Shown piece after piece: positions 8,955-18,247 of a DNA stretch of 32,154 bases; the first letter of the stretch is position 1; the number at the start of each line of letters is the position of its first letter. Made by a program: the position numbers and the translations under genes. The stretch is from Roseomonas sp. (GTDB lineage: Bacteria > Pseudomonadota > Alphaproteobacteria > Acetobacterales > Acetobacteraceae). The stretch is from assembly GCA_020249125.1 (NCBI GenBank), contig JADCGG010000178.1:1-32154 (forward strand), read 5' to 3'. The notes below the pieces were generated by a model that made no database searches, had not been told where the DNA came from, and saw nothing but the letters and a program-made list of their open reading frames with translations.

Positions 8955-10991
8955 TCAGCCTTTCCCGCGCGCAGTGGAAGAATCGCCCACGGCCACCGGA
9001 AAAGCGGCGAGGCTTTTTTCCACCAAATTGGGCAAGCCTTCGCGTAATTCGGTGACTTTTCCCATATCCCGCGCCATGGCGGCTTCTTCAAGGGATGTGG
9101 CAATGGAACGCAAGGCCGCCGCGCCAAAAGTGCCGGCGGCGGATTTCAGGCCATGGGCTTCTTCTTCGATCACGCCGACATCATCGGTTGCGGTCAGCCG
9201 CGCCACGCGTGCGCGGGTTTCTTCAGCGAAAACGCCAATCAGGCGCGGCAGGCGCCCAGGGCCCACAGCGGCGCGCAATTCCTGCAAGGTGGTATGGTCA
9301 ATCAATGTCGGGCCGGCAGGATCAGGTTCATCACTGGCAACACGCGGCCGGCGCGGGCGGCTTTCCAGCATGTCAGAAACAGCCGACAGCAGCGCGGTCA
9401 AATCCATCGGTTTGGCGACATGCGCATCCATGCCGGCGGCAAGGCAGCGCGCCACCTCATCAGGCATGGCGGCGGCGGTCATGGCAATGATCGGCACGCG
9501 CCCCGCGGCACCTTCCAGGGCACGAATCGCCGCCGTTGCGGCAAAACCATCCATGCGCGGCATGCGCACATCCATCAGCACCAGATCATAAGCAGCGGTG
9601 CGCGCGGCACCGAGCGCTTCTTCACCATCCCGCGCCAAATCCACCGCATAGCCGGCCTTGCGCAGAATGGCGGCGGCGACAAGCTGATTGGCTTCGCCAT
9701 CTTCCGCAATCAGGATGCGCCCGCGCGCCCCCGGCAAGGGTTTTGCGAGTGCCGGTTTGGGCAATAGCGTGCTCGGCGGGCGGCCCGATTCCGCAATGGG
9801 ACGCAACGGAATTTCAAAGGAAAAGGTGGAGCCCTTGCCGGGTGTGGAAGCCAGCACAATCCGCCCGCCCATCAACCCCACCAGCCGCTTGCAGATCATC
9901 AGGCCGAGGCCAGAACCACCATAACGCCGCGCGGTTTCCGGACCGCCCTGCGCGAAGCGCCCGAATAGCCGCGCCTGCACTTCAGGCGGCATGCCAATGC
10001 CGGTATCGGCCACGGCAAAGCGCACCTGGCCATTCGCTTCGGCACGTTCCACGCGGATGCCAACGCCACCAACCGCGGTGAATTTCACCGCGTTATCAGC
10101 AAGGTTCAGCAGCACTTGCCGCAGGCGTCTGGCATCACCAACCACACGGGCGGGCAAAAGCGGATCAATGCTGGCCGAAAGCCTGATACCCTTTTCCGCA
10201 ACGGCGGGGGCGAGCAGATCAAGCACTTCGGCAACCGGCGCAGCCAAATCGAAGGTTTCTTCCTCAATCGCCAGATGCCCCGCTTCGATGCGCGACAAAT
10301 CAAGCATTTCATTGACAGTCGCGAGCAGCAATTCACCGCAGCGCCGCGCGGTTTCCGCATAGGCGTGCTGTTCGGCATCAAGTGTGGTGTCCAGCAGCAG
10401 CGAGATCGTACCCATCACGCCATTCATGGGCGTGCGGATTTCATGGCTCATGAAGGCAAGGAAATCGCTTTTCTCGGCATTGGCGCGTTCTGCCGCGCGG
10501 CGCGCGCGTTCGGCGTCGCGGGCGAATTGCTCACGTGCGGAGACATCATGCTGAATGCCGAAAATATAGCGCACCTCGCCATCCTCACCGAAGATCGGCG
10601 ATAAATGCAGTTCATTGATGAAGCGCGATCCATCCTTGCGGTGATTGACGATTTCAACATCCAGGGGCTTGCCGGTTTCAATCGCCTCCCGAATCGCCCT
10701 TATGTGGCGCGGATTGGTGCCGGGGCCTTGCAGGAAACGGCAATTGCGCCCGATCACTTCTTCTTCCGGATAGCCGGTGATGCGATAGAAGGCAGGATTG
10801 GCGTAGATGATTGGGCAATCAGGCAGGTTCGGATCGCAGATCACAATGCCCGTTGGTGTCGCCAGCACGGCAGCGCTCAGCACGCCCTGCAAGGGCGTCG
10901 GCAGATGGGTCGCGAGTTTACTCGCTGTAGGAGACGAGCGCTTCGAATGGGACATCGAGCTTCTTCCTCCCTTCAAGAAACGAAAGTTCAA
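8955..10991 (-). CDS. LOV (PAS) domain hybrid sensor histidine kinase / response regulator with HPt
   Basis: [17 protein letters not shown] (LOV flavin-binding motif with photoactive Cys), [18 protein letters not shown] (HisKA), [15 protein letters not shown] and [14 protein letters not shown] (HATPase), [15 protein letters not shown] (REC), [12 protein letters not shown] (HPt). Internal start MSHSKRSS at 10955 also possible. Confidence 0.93.
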   Translation of the reverse strand: MNFRFLKGGRSSMSHSKRSSPTASKLATHLPTPLQGVLSAAVLATPTGIVICDPNLPDCPIIYANPAFYRITGYPEEEVIGRNCRFLQGPGTNPRHIRAIREAIETGKPLDVEIVNHRKDGSRFINELHLSPIFGEDGEVRYIFGIQHDVSAREQFARDAERARRAAERANAEKSDFLAFMSHEIRTPMNGVMGTISLLLDTTLDAEQHAYAETARRCGELLLATVNEMLDLSRIEAGHLAIEEETFDLAAPVAEVLDLLAPAVAEKGIRLSASIDPLLPARVVGDARRLRQVLLNLADNAVKFTAVGGVGIRVERAEANGQVRFAVADTGIGMPPEVQARLFGRFAQGGPETARRYGGSGLGLMICKRLVGLMGGRIVLASTPGKGSTFSFEIPLRPIAESGRPPSTLLPKPALAKPLPGARGRILIAEDGEANQLVAAAILRKAGYAVDLARDGEEALGAARTAAYDLVLMDVRMPRMDGFAATAAIRALEGAAGRVPIIAMTAAAMPDEVARCLAAGMDAHVAKPMDLTALLSAVSDMLESRPRRPRVASDEPDPAGPTLIDHTTLQELRAAVGPGRLPRLIGVFAEETRARVARLTATDDVGVIEEEAHGLKSAAGTFGAAALRSIATSLEEAAMARDMGKVTELREGLPNLVEKSLAAFPVAVGDSSTARGKG

Positions 10992-11490
10992 TCAAGGTAG
11001 CGGCAGCTGGCACTACGGCGCCCGCCTGGCGCAGCAGGGTAATCCCGGCAGCCATTGTGCCGCCGGTGGCCAGCAGATCGTCCAACAGGACAACGCGTTG
11101 CCCAGGGCTCACGGCATCGGTCTGCATTTCAATCCGGTCCGAGCCGTATTCCAGCGCGTAATCAAGGCCGATACGCTCTCCGGGGAGTTTGCCGCGCTTG
11201 CGGAGCATGATGAAGCCAAGCCCCAATTCAAGCGCAAGCGGTGCCGCGACCAGAAAGCCGCGGCTTTCAACCCCGGCCAGAAGATCAGGCTTGTAAGGGC
11301 GGATCGCGCGCGCCATGCGCGCCATGGCGATGCGCCAGGCAGGGCCGTGCCGCAGCAGGGTGGAAATGTCATAGAAAAGAATGCCCGGCTTTGGAAAATC
11401 CGGGATGCCGCGAATATGCGCCTTCAGGTCCAATTGGTCGTTTGTTTCTGTCACGTTCTGCTGCTGTCTTGATTGCGCCGTACCCGGCAC
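10918..11490 (-). CDS. apt: adenine phosphoribosyltransferase
   Basis: [73 protein letters not shown] (PRPP motif). Confidence 0.96.
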   Translation of the reverse strand: MPGTAQSRQQQNVTETNDQLDLKAHIRGIPDFPKPGILFYDISTLLRHGPAWRIAMARMARAIRPYKPDLLAGVESRGFLVAAPLALELGLGFIMLRKRGKLPGERIGLDYALEYGSDRIEMQTDAVSPGQRVVLLDDLLATGGTMAAGITLLRQAGAVVPAAATLIELSFLEGRKKLDVPFEALVSYSE

Positions 11491-11606
11491 CGATCGGTGC
11501 GGGCCTGCTGAGCCTTTCCGGCTCGATCATATCAATGTTACACTTCTGATGTCCAGCCAAGTTGACAGTGCTGGCAAAATTTCTCCCGCGCGCCTATTTG
11601 CGGGCC

Positions 11607-11792
11607 ATGTCAAAACCCATGCTCGCCGGATTGATCGGCATTATCGGCTTCCTGCTCTATGTGGCGGTGGTAATTATCCTTGCGGATCATGTACTTGGGA
11701 CGCATTGGACCCTGGAATTCGTCTATTTCGCGCTGGCCGGGATTGTCTGGGTCTGGCCTGCCAAGGCGCTGATCATCTGGGCGGCGAGGTAG
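11607..11792 (+). CDS. small two-TM membrane protein, DUF2842-like
   Basis: MSKPMLAGLIGIIGFLLYVAVVIILADHVLGTHWTLEFVYFALAGIVWVWPAKALIIWAAR; matches remembered DUF2842 pattern. ORF-track start at 11562 is upstream. Confidence 0.75.
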   Translation: MSKPMLAGLIGIIGFLLYVAVVIILADHVLGTHWTLEFVYFALAGIVWVWPAKALIIWAAR

Positions 11793-11801
11793 GCGTTCAG
11801 T

Positions 11802-12434
11802 TCAGGCCCCTTCCCGGGCCGCCAATTGGGCGATCTGGCCGCGCATGGCATCCAAAAGCGCCGTCACACGCCCGCCATTGCGCTGAATAACCGCGGCATA
11901 TTCGGAACGAGTCGTCAGGCGAAGCGATGTGCCTTCCGCGATCATATCCACCACCTTTGGCTGACCCGCGATTTCCGCCACGCGCCAATCGAGCGCGAAT
12001 GGCGGCGTGTTCGGGCGTTCGACCAGGGTGCTAACCAGCGCATCTTCTTCCGTGCGTTGCTGGGAACGCCCAAGCGCGAATTTCACACCGCGATACTCGC
12101 CAAAGCGGGATGAAAGATTGCGGATGATGATTTCATCAAAAAGCTTCAGGTAGGCCTGCATTTCGGCGGGCGATGCCTGGCGTAGATGACGGCCCAGAAC
12201 GAAGCGGCCAGTGCCTTCGATATCAATCGCGACGCGCAGGATACTGGCGACCCGATCACGCCGCTGCGCCTGATCAAGGCGCGGGTCATTGATGGCATTC
12301 ACCAGCTCCCGCCCGGCCTTATCCACAAAGGTGGTGGCGCGGGTGATATCAATCTGCTGCGCATGCGCCGGGCTGCTGATAAGGCCAGCAAGGCCGGCAA
12401 GCACTTCGCGTCGGGAGAACAGGAAATCAGACAT
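11802..12434 (-). CDS. MlaC/Ttg2D-like phospholipid-binding ABC transport protein
   Basis: MSDFLFSRREVLAGLAGLISSPAHAQ signal; FVDKAGRELVNAINDPRLDQAQRRDRVASILRVAIDIEGTGRFVLGRHLRQASPAEMQAYLKLFDEII typical of MlaC. Confidence 0.88.
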   Translation of the reverse strand: MSDFLFSRREVLAGLAGLISSPAHAQQIDITRATTFVDKAGRELVNAINDPRLDQAQRRDRVASILRVAIDIEGTGRFVLGRHLRQASPAEMQAYLKLFDEIIIRNLSSRFGEYRGVKFALGRSQQRTEEDALVSTLVERPNTPPFALDWRVAEIAGQPKVVDMIAEGTSLRLTTRSEYAAVIQRNGGRVTALLDAMRGQIAQLAAREGA

Positions 12435-12759
12435 GATCGAGCCTCCAAACAATCCTCGGCAAAACCAAAATCAACCCAAGGCGCGCCAACGCCGCGGTAC
12501 GCATGCCCGTTATGGATTCCAAAAGCGCCAAGCCGGGGATACTCCGGGATAAGAATTGAACGATGTCGCCGCGGCGCTTGTCGCGCGGCGCTGTTCAGCC
12601 GCAGCAGATATAAGGGCGGGCTGGAATCCCGTATCGGGCGATTGAACGAGCGGTCGCCCGGATGAATGAGCGGCTTCGGGAAGCCAAGGCGTCTGGTCGG
12701 CGCAGCTTCCGGGTGGGCCCTCGGTCTTACGTCGTTCCGAGGGCATATTTCCGGATCTC

Positions 12760-13482
12760 CTAAGCGTTCGATCCTGATGCCCTGCGCTGGAAGGTCACGG
12801 CAAGCGCGACCAGCCACACAAGGGCAAAGGGCGGGACAGTGGCGCTCAGGGCACTCATTTCCGGCACTACGGTTCTGAGCGCCGTGAGCGCGAAGGCAAT
12901 GCCGAGAACCACGCTGATGATCGCGTTGATCCTCATGCCAAGCTTTCGGAAGACCAGCCCGAGCGAAATCAGCCAAAGGCCGGAGACAAGCTGCACGCCG
13001 AGAAGCTCCCCGACCCCGCCCGCATAGGCGTTGAGCGTCATGTAGTTGATCTCGATCATGCTGCGGATCGCGGGGTCGGGTGTCGCGACATAAACTTCGG
13101 CAAGCATCGGCATTGTCGTGAGCCAACGAACAATGCCGAGCGTCTTGAGGATGCCGGCCGCAATGGCGAAGGCCGCCATGGTGTCGGCCATCATGCCTCC
13201 CGCGCCATTCGCCATTGCAAAACGCCGCAAGGCGATACCGAAGGGCACCATGGCGACTGCCGTCAGCAGATACCCCCAATACCCGATCTGAATGGCGAAG
13301 GGATTGGCGGCAACAAGGGGGAGTGCCTGGTTTGCGGGCAGCCTCAAGCTGGCGGGCCAGCCGATTGCCTGGCCCAGCACGATGACGGGGATGAGGAAAA
13401 GCACCAGTTGAGATAGGGTCAAAAGCACCAGGGCCATGGTTTCGGCGCGGCTCATCGGCGCCGCAGGTGACGTGACGGACAT
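12760..13482 (-). CDS. multi-TM membrane protein, DUF4386-like
   Basis: 240 aa with several hydrophobic helices (VLLTLSQLVLFLIPVIVLGQAIG, GYWGYLLTAVAMVPFGIAL); family assignment tentative. Confidence 0.65.
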   Translation of the reverse strand: MSVTSPAAPMSRAETMALVLLTLSQLVLFLIPVIVLGQAIGWPASLRLPANQALPLVAANPFAIQIGYWGYLLTAVAMVPFGIALRRFAMANGAGGMMADTMAAFAIAAGILKTLGIVRWLTTMPMLAEVYVATPDPAIRSMIEINYMTLNAYAGGVGELLGVQLVSGLWLISLGLVFRKLGMRINAIISVVLGIAFALTALRTVVPEMSALSATVPPFALVWLVALAVTFQRRASGSNA

Positions 13483-13648
13483 GGCTTGTTCCTTCCTGCA
13501 TTGACGTCAAAGATGATCGGCGAGGGTTGGTGTCCGCGGCAGAGGCATGCGCATCCGGCACCGAAAATGCCCCTCCGACTGCGAAGGATTTGGTATCCGG
13601 AGCGTCGAGGCTGCTGCGCGGTTTCATGCCAGGCTCGCCGACCCGGCG

Positions 13649-14467
13649 TCAGAACCTGTAGCTCAGGCCAAGACCAAAGCTTATCTGGTTTTCCTCACCT
13701 TCGCGCGAGACGATGGGACTGTCCGCGGCATCGCCCAACAGGCGCCGGAGAGTAACCAACCCAGTGACGCCCCAGCCGCCGGAGATTGTATAATTTGCCG
13801 TCAGCGTAAGGCCGACATCGCGGATACCGCCGCCGGCCTTGTATTCCGGCAGGCCACTCGCGGTGGCGCCAGCCCGTGTCACACTAAAGAATGTCTGATT
13901 GTAGCTATCACTGGCATAGGACGCGAGTGCGATGGCACCGAGCCGCAGCCGTTCCGTAGCGTCGAAGCGATAGCTACCACCAAAAAAGAGCAGGCCGCCG
14001 GATGCGGTCGAAGAAACATCATGGTGATACTCCACTTCAATCGCGGCTTCGTCGCGCCTGGTGAGAACGTCGCGGAAGGGTAGCCGAATGAAGGCGCCGG
14101 CTATGGTCCCATCGTCAATATCGCCGAGCCGCTTGACACGTTCATTCTCGACGTCGGAGCGGCCACGGCGCTGACCCAGAACCGGGCCAGCTTCGATGCC
14201 AGACCAGGGTAAGACATTGGCACGCACGCCAAAGCCGCCGGCCAGCGTGGCAGTTTCGATGTAATAAGTATCGTAAGCGAGGCGCGCGGCGACCAGCGGG
14301 CCAATGCTCTGGTCACTCGAGCCCTGATACTCCGGGGTAGAAAGCGCACCAAGCGCGAAGAAGCCCGAAATCCGAGGTTCCGACTGGGCCATTGCCGGGG
14401 CGGCCAAAGCGGTCAGCAGAAGGGGCGCAGCGAGAGCGACCAGCGGGGAGCGGCTATTTCTATTCAT
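13649..14467 (-). CDS. MipA/OmpV family outer-membrane protein
   Basis: Signal peptide; GALSTPEYQGSSDQSIGPLVAARLAYDTYYIE...; C-terminal ISFGLGLSYRF ends in Phe as expected for an outer-membrane beta-barrel. Confidence 0.88.
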   Translation of the reverse strand: MNRNSRSPLVALAAPLLLTALAAPAMAQSEPRISGFFALGALSTPEYQGSSDQSIGPLVAARLAYDTYYIETATLAGGFGVRANVLPWSGIEAGPVLGQRRGRSDVENERVKRLGDIDDGTIAGAFIRLPFRDVLTRRDEAAIEVEYHHDVSSTASGGLLFFGGSYRFDATERLRLGAIALASYASDSYNQTFFSVTRAGATASGLPEYKAGGGIRDVGLTLTANYTISGGWGVTGLVTLRRLLGDAADSPIVSREGEENQISFGLGLSYRF

Positions 14468-14556
14468 GGACGCAGGACCTTTCGGGTGAAACGGTAATGC
14501 CGGTTATGCGAGGTGTCGGCACTGCGGATGCAGAGGCGAAACACTCACCTGAATTT

Positions 14557-14572
14557 AGTTTAACATTAAACT
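14557..14572. promoter_or_regulatory. perfect inverted repeat AGTTTAA-CA-TTAAACT upstream of mipA/ompV-like gene
   Basis: 7+2+7 AT-rich palindrome about 90 bp upstream of the minus-strand start at 14467, in a GC-rich genome. Confidence 0.5.
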
Positions 14573-14725
14573 GACCAGTGTCCAGATGTATTTTGTGTAA
14601 CATGTTGTTGCTGAGATCTTGTCGCAGCGGAGGCGAATGAACTGAGCGGTTAGAAGATCCTCACGCTCGGACGCGCCGCCTGGCGGCCAAAAAATGGGCC
14701 CGAGCAATAGCTTGGAGCCTATCGG

Positions 14726-14741
14726 CCACGCGGACGCGTGG
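14726..14741. repeat. perfect inverted repeat CCACGCG-GA-CGCGTGG
   Basis: 7+2+7 inverted repeat in the non-coding gap 14468-14937. Confidence 0.45.
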
Positions 14742-14937
14742 TAGACATGCCCCGGAACGCGGTCGGCGCCGAAAGCGCATTGGTCGCCTATGATCTTAAG
14801 TGGTTGATGCCCGCCCCTGGCAGCGCCACGGCCCGCCCCTGGCCACCCCTGCCTGTTCCATCAATCGCCGCGCCGAATATTCTGGCGCGCATCTGGCGCG
14901 TTTTTGGGGCTTGGATTTTTGGTGGCGGCGCCGCCCC

Positions 14938-15750
14938 CTAAGCCGCCCGCCAAACCACCGGAAACACCTCACTATCCATCGCCGCTCCATGTGCCGGCGC
15001 ATTTGCGGGCGCGGGTGGGCTTTCAATCCCCTTGCGCCGCGTGAATACCGCATCATCGCCGGTCCAACGCGCTGATACCGCACGGCGGCGCAGCTTCCCG
15101 CTGCGATTGCCCGGCGCGCCATGCAGCGTCAGCCCATGGAAAGCCACGCAATCCCCCGGTTCCAAATCCCAGCCCAGCAAACGATAATCGCCACGATTAC
15201 CCTCAACATCCGGCACCGGCAGGAAACGAGGATCATCGGAAGGATGGTCCGCGTTATCGGCGAAGCGCTTCGGCTTGAACCATTCGCCCTTGCGATGCGA
15301 CCCCGCGACATATTCCACGCCATTCTCCCGCGCCACGGGATCAAGCGGTATCCAAAGAGAACAAACCTGCCAGCCTTCAACCGTCCAATAGGGTTGGTCA
15401 TTATGCCAAGGCGTCGGTTCTTCCGTGCCGGGTTCCTTCACCAGCACATGTTCATGAAACAGATTGACCTTGCGGCTTTGCATCAGCGCACCGGCAATGG
15501 CGGCGGCGGGGGAATGGCGCAAAAACGCCTCATATTCCGCAATGCGCTGCCAGGAACAGTAATCGCCGAAGAACATGCCGGGCTTGCCTTCCGGCGTATA
15601 GCGTTTGCCGAAGGGGCCCGGTTCGCGCAGGTTGCGTTCCACCCCAGCGGCGAGCAGTTCAGCCCAATGCGGCGCAAAGGCGCCACGGATCACCACCGCG
15701 CCGTCGCGGTCATAATCGGCGATGATCTGGCCATCGAGGATTTGGGACAT
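14938..15750 (-). CDS. phytanoyl-CoA dioxygenase (PhyH) family protein
   Basis: VIRGAFAPHWAELLAAGVERNLREPGP..., TPWHNDQPYWTVEG (HxD), GDCVAFHGLTLHGAPGNRS (distal His), ending AMDSEVFPVVWRAA. Confidence 0.93.
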   Translation of the reverse strand: MSQILDGQIIADYDRDGAVVIRGAFAPHWAELLAAGVERNLREPGPFGKRYTPEGKPGMFFGDYCSWQRIAEYEAFLRHSPAAAIAGALMQSRKVNLFHEHVLVKEPGTEEPTPWHNDQPYWTVEGWQVCSLWIPLDPVARENGVEYVAGSHRKGEWFKPKRFADNADHPSDDPRFLPVPDVEGNRGDYRLLGWDLEPGDCVAFHGLTLHGAPGNRSGKLRRRAVSARWTGDDAVFTRRKGIESPPAPANAPAHGAAMDSEVFPVVWRAA

Positions 15751-15792
15751 CGCGTTTCTCCTGATATTGAAACGACCTTAAGCGACCCAGCC

Positions 15793-16203
15793 TCACCGCG
15801 CAAAGCGTCGAACAAATTCTTCCTGCGCCGGGGTTTCAATCGCCTCAGCATTGTAAGCGGCGCGCAGCCAGGCAACCGGGTCGCCCTCAGCCGCGCCGGC
15901 CAGGATGGCAAGGCAGGCCATCGCCGTGCCGGTGCGCCCAAGCCCGGCCTTGCAGCCGATGTGAAAAGCGTCATCGGGCGCGGCGCGCATTTCTGTCAGC
16001 ATTTGCGTCAATACCGCGCGCAAACCGGCCTCATCAGGCAGGCCGAAATCAGGCACGTCAAGCTGCCATTCCGCTTCGGCCAAACGCGCGGCGCGCGCTT
16101 CCAGGCACAGCCCCCGCGCGCCTTGCGGCATGGCATCAAAGGGCCCGCCCGAAATGCTGATCAGCCTGCCGTCCAGCGGCAATTCAAGCCGCCCGCGCAG
16201 CAT
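15793..16203 (-). CDS. protein-tyrosine-phosphatase-like protein
   Basis: CX5R motif GCKAGLGRTGTAMACLAILAG and C-terminal AWLRAAYNAEAIETPAQEEFVRRF; start overlaps pssA stop (TGATG). Confidence 0.85.
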   Translation of the reverse strand: MLRGRLELPLDGRLISISGGPFDAMPQGARGLCLEARAARLAEAEWQLDVPDFGLPDEAGLRAVLTQMLTEMRAAPDDAFHIGCKAGLGRTGTAMACLAILAGAAEGDPVAWLRAAYNAEAIETPAQEEFVRRFAR

Positions 16204-17096
16204 CAGGGCGCGGCATTTCCCTTGCCGTTATCCGCAATCAGCACGGGTTCCAGCAGGCTTTCCGCTTCCTGCTTCAGGCGCAAATAGGACCGCACGGAAA
16301 AGGGTAACATGCCAAGGTAAATGATGCCCGCCATGGCAAGCGCCGCCCAGGGCTCAGCGAACAACAGCGCCATGAAAAGCCCAACACCCAGCAGCAGCGG
16401 CAGCACCGCAGCGCGCGGCACCTTGAAATTCTTGAAGGACCAGGTGGGCAGGGTGCTGACCATCAGCCCGCCAACAAGGATCAGAATGCCCGCCACCAGC
16501 ACAGGGTTGCGCATGATGCCTGCAAGCATCGGCATTTCCACCTGCGTGAAAAACAGTCCGGCGAAAAGCGGAAACAGCGCGCAGCCCGCCCCCGCCGGCG
16601 CCGGCACGCCGGTGAAGAAATTATAGGTATAGGCAGGCTTTGGCGCCGGCCCCACATCCAGTGTCGCATTGAACCGTGCAAGCCTCAGCGCGGAACACAC
16701 CGCAAACAGCAAGGCCGGCGCGAAGGCAATCGCGCGATAATCCTGCAAGGCCCACAGATAAAGCACCAGCGCCGGCGCCACGCCGAAGGACAAAAAATCC
16801 GCCAGACTATCGAATTCCGCCCCGAAACGAGATGTCGCCTTCAACAACCGCGCGAGCCTGCCATCAAGCCCATCAATCACCCCCGCCACCACAATCAGCA
16901 CGGCGGCTTCGGCAAAGCGCGCATCAAAGGCCGCGCGGATCGCAACCAGACCACAGCATAGCCCAAGCATGGTCATGATATTCGGGATCAGGCGATTGAA
17001 GGATTGCCCTTCAAAACGCGGGCGTGTGCGCGGGCGAAGGCGTCGGCGCAACCGCCGCATGCGCCCTGAAGAAGCCATGTCGCGTTCAGTGCTCAT
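16203..17096 (-). CDS. pssA: CDP-diacylglycerol--serine O-phosphatidyltransferase
   Basis: [61 protein letters not shown] (CDP-alcohol phosphatidyltransferase motif DG..AR...G..D..D). Confidence 0.95.
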   Translation of the reverse strand: MSTERDMASSGRMRRLRRRLRPRTRPRFEGQSFNRLIPNIMTMLGLCCGLVAIRAAFDARFAEAAVLIVVAGVIDGLDGRLARLLKATSRFGAEFDSLADFLSFGVAPALVLYLWALQDYRAIAFAPALLFAVCSALRLARFNATLDVGPAPKPAYTYNFFTGVPAPAGAGCALFPLFAGLFFTQVEMPMLAGIMRNPVLVAGILILVGGLMVSTLPTWSFKNFKVPRAAVLPLLLGVGLFMALLFAEPWAALAMAGIIYLGMLPFSVRSYLRLKQEAESLLEPVLIADNGKGNAAP

Positions 17097-17770
17097 CGCG
17101 CCTGCAACTCCGCCAACACCGTCTCTCCACCGATCATGGTCTGGCCCACCGCCACCATTGGCTCAACCCCCGGCGGCAGATAGATATCCGTGCGGCTGCC
17201 AAAACGAATAATGCCAAAGCGATCACCCGCCTGCACCGCATCCCCCACCTTGGCATCACACAGAATGCGCCGCGCGATCAGCCCGGCAATCTGCACCACC
17301 GCGATGTCGCGCCCATCGGGCAACCGCAGTGCAACCGCATTGCGTTCATTCTCATCACTCGCCTTGTCCAGATTGGCGCTCAGGAATTTGCCGTGGTGAT
17401 AGGCGATGCGTGTCACCGTGCCATCGCAGGGCATGCGGTTCACATGCACATCCAGGACCGAGAGGAAAATCGCGATGCGCCAGCGGGTTTCCTCACCCAT
17501 GCCCAATTCCATCGGCGGCTTGGCCGGCATGACCGACACCACATGCCCATCCGCCGGCGCCAGCACCAGCCCAGGCCGCGCGGGCGGCATGCGTTCCGGG
17601 TCGCGGAAGAAGTAAAGGCAGAACAGCGTGAAGGCCACGCCGAGCCAGAACAGCAAGCTGCCCACCAGCGCGCCGCCCAGCAGCGCCACTGCCGCGCCAC
17701 CAATCAGGAAGGGCCTCGCCGCCGGATGCGGCCGGGCGAGAACCATGCGAAGACTTTGTCCGAGTGCCAT
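17093..17770 (-). CDS. psd: phosphatidylserine decarboxylase
   Basis: [78 protein letters not shown] (GS pyruvoyl cleavage site). Confidence 0.95.
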   Translation of the reverse strand: MALGQSLRMVLARPHPAARPFLIGGAAVALLGGALVGSLLFWLGVAFTLFCLYFFRDPERMPPARPGLVLAPADGHVVSVMPAKPPMELGMGEETRWRIAIFLSVLDVHVNRMPCDGTVTRIAYHHGKFLSANLDKASDENERNAVALRLPDGRDIAVVQIAGLIARRILCDAKVGDAVQAGDRFGIIRFGSRTDIYLPPGVEPMVAVGQTMIGGETVLAELQAR

Positions 17771-17818
17771 GCGCCCCCGCTTACAGTGTTTTTACCAAAA
17801 TTGCACAAATATGCGCCC

Positions 17819-18247
17819 ATGGATGCGATCACCCTTGGCCACATGGCCATAGACCCCGAAGGCCGCCTTGCCCCCAGGCAGGCGGACCGCCCCCTGGAAT
17901 TCACCTTTGACTGGCGCGGTCGCCGCTGCCGGGCAGAGCTCAGCGCTGAGGGCTTGGTGGTGGAAACCGATGCCGCGCGCATCCCCTCCACCGCGGAAGG
18001 TCGGGATTTGCGCCAATCCAGCTTCGCCACCCTGGCGGCGCTGAACCCTGGCCTGCCGGAAGGCTGGTCCATGGGCCTGACACCCGATCACCGGATTCGC
18101 TTCGAAGCCGAATTGGCGCTGGTGCCGCCCACCAATGCGCCGGAACTGGTCGCGGCGTTGGTGCGCTTTGTGCTCGCGCTTGATCCCTATCTTGATCGGC
18201 TGGAAGCCGCCGGCGCCGGCTGGGCAACCGGCAGCGTAAAGACCTGA
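17819..18247 (+). CDS. hypothetical protein, 142 aa
   Basis: ATG at 17819 (MDAITLGHMAIDPEGRLAPRQADRPLEFTFDWRGRRCRAELSAEG...), divergent from psd; composition looks like a soluble two-layer fold; no family recognised. Confidence 0.7.
   Translation: MDAITLGHMAIDPEGRLAPRQADRPLEFTFDWRGRRCRAELSAEGLVVETDAARIPSTAEGRDLRQSSFATLAALNPGLPEGWSMGLTPDHRIRFEAELALVPPTNAPELVAALVRFVLALDPYLDRLEAAGAGWATGSVKT

Noticed and set aside
13501-13510. TTGACGTCAA palindrome upstream of the DUF4386-like gene
   Set aside because: Only 10 bp and no supporting context; expected by chance at this window size often enough.
12299-13627. 442-aa minus-strand ORF
   Set aside because: Overlaps the DUF4386-like and mlaC-like genes in another frame; Arg/His/Pro-rich composition without domains.
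14738-14941. 67-aa plus-strand ORF in the 14468-14937 gap
   Set aside because: Short, no recognisable motif, Pro/Ala-rich end; not enough support to call a gene.
15121-16287. 388-aa plus-strand ORF
   Set aside because: Antisense to phyH, the phosphatase and pssA end; typical shadow-ORF composition.
17024-17818. N-terminal extension of the 407-aa ORF upstream of 17819
   Set aside because: Antisense to psd; His/Arg/Gln-rich. The real gene most likely starts at ATG 17819.
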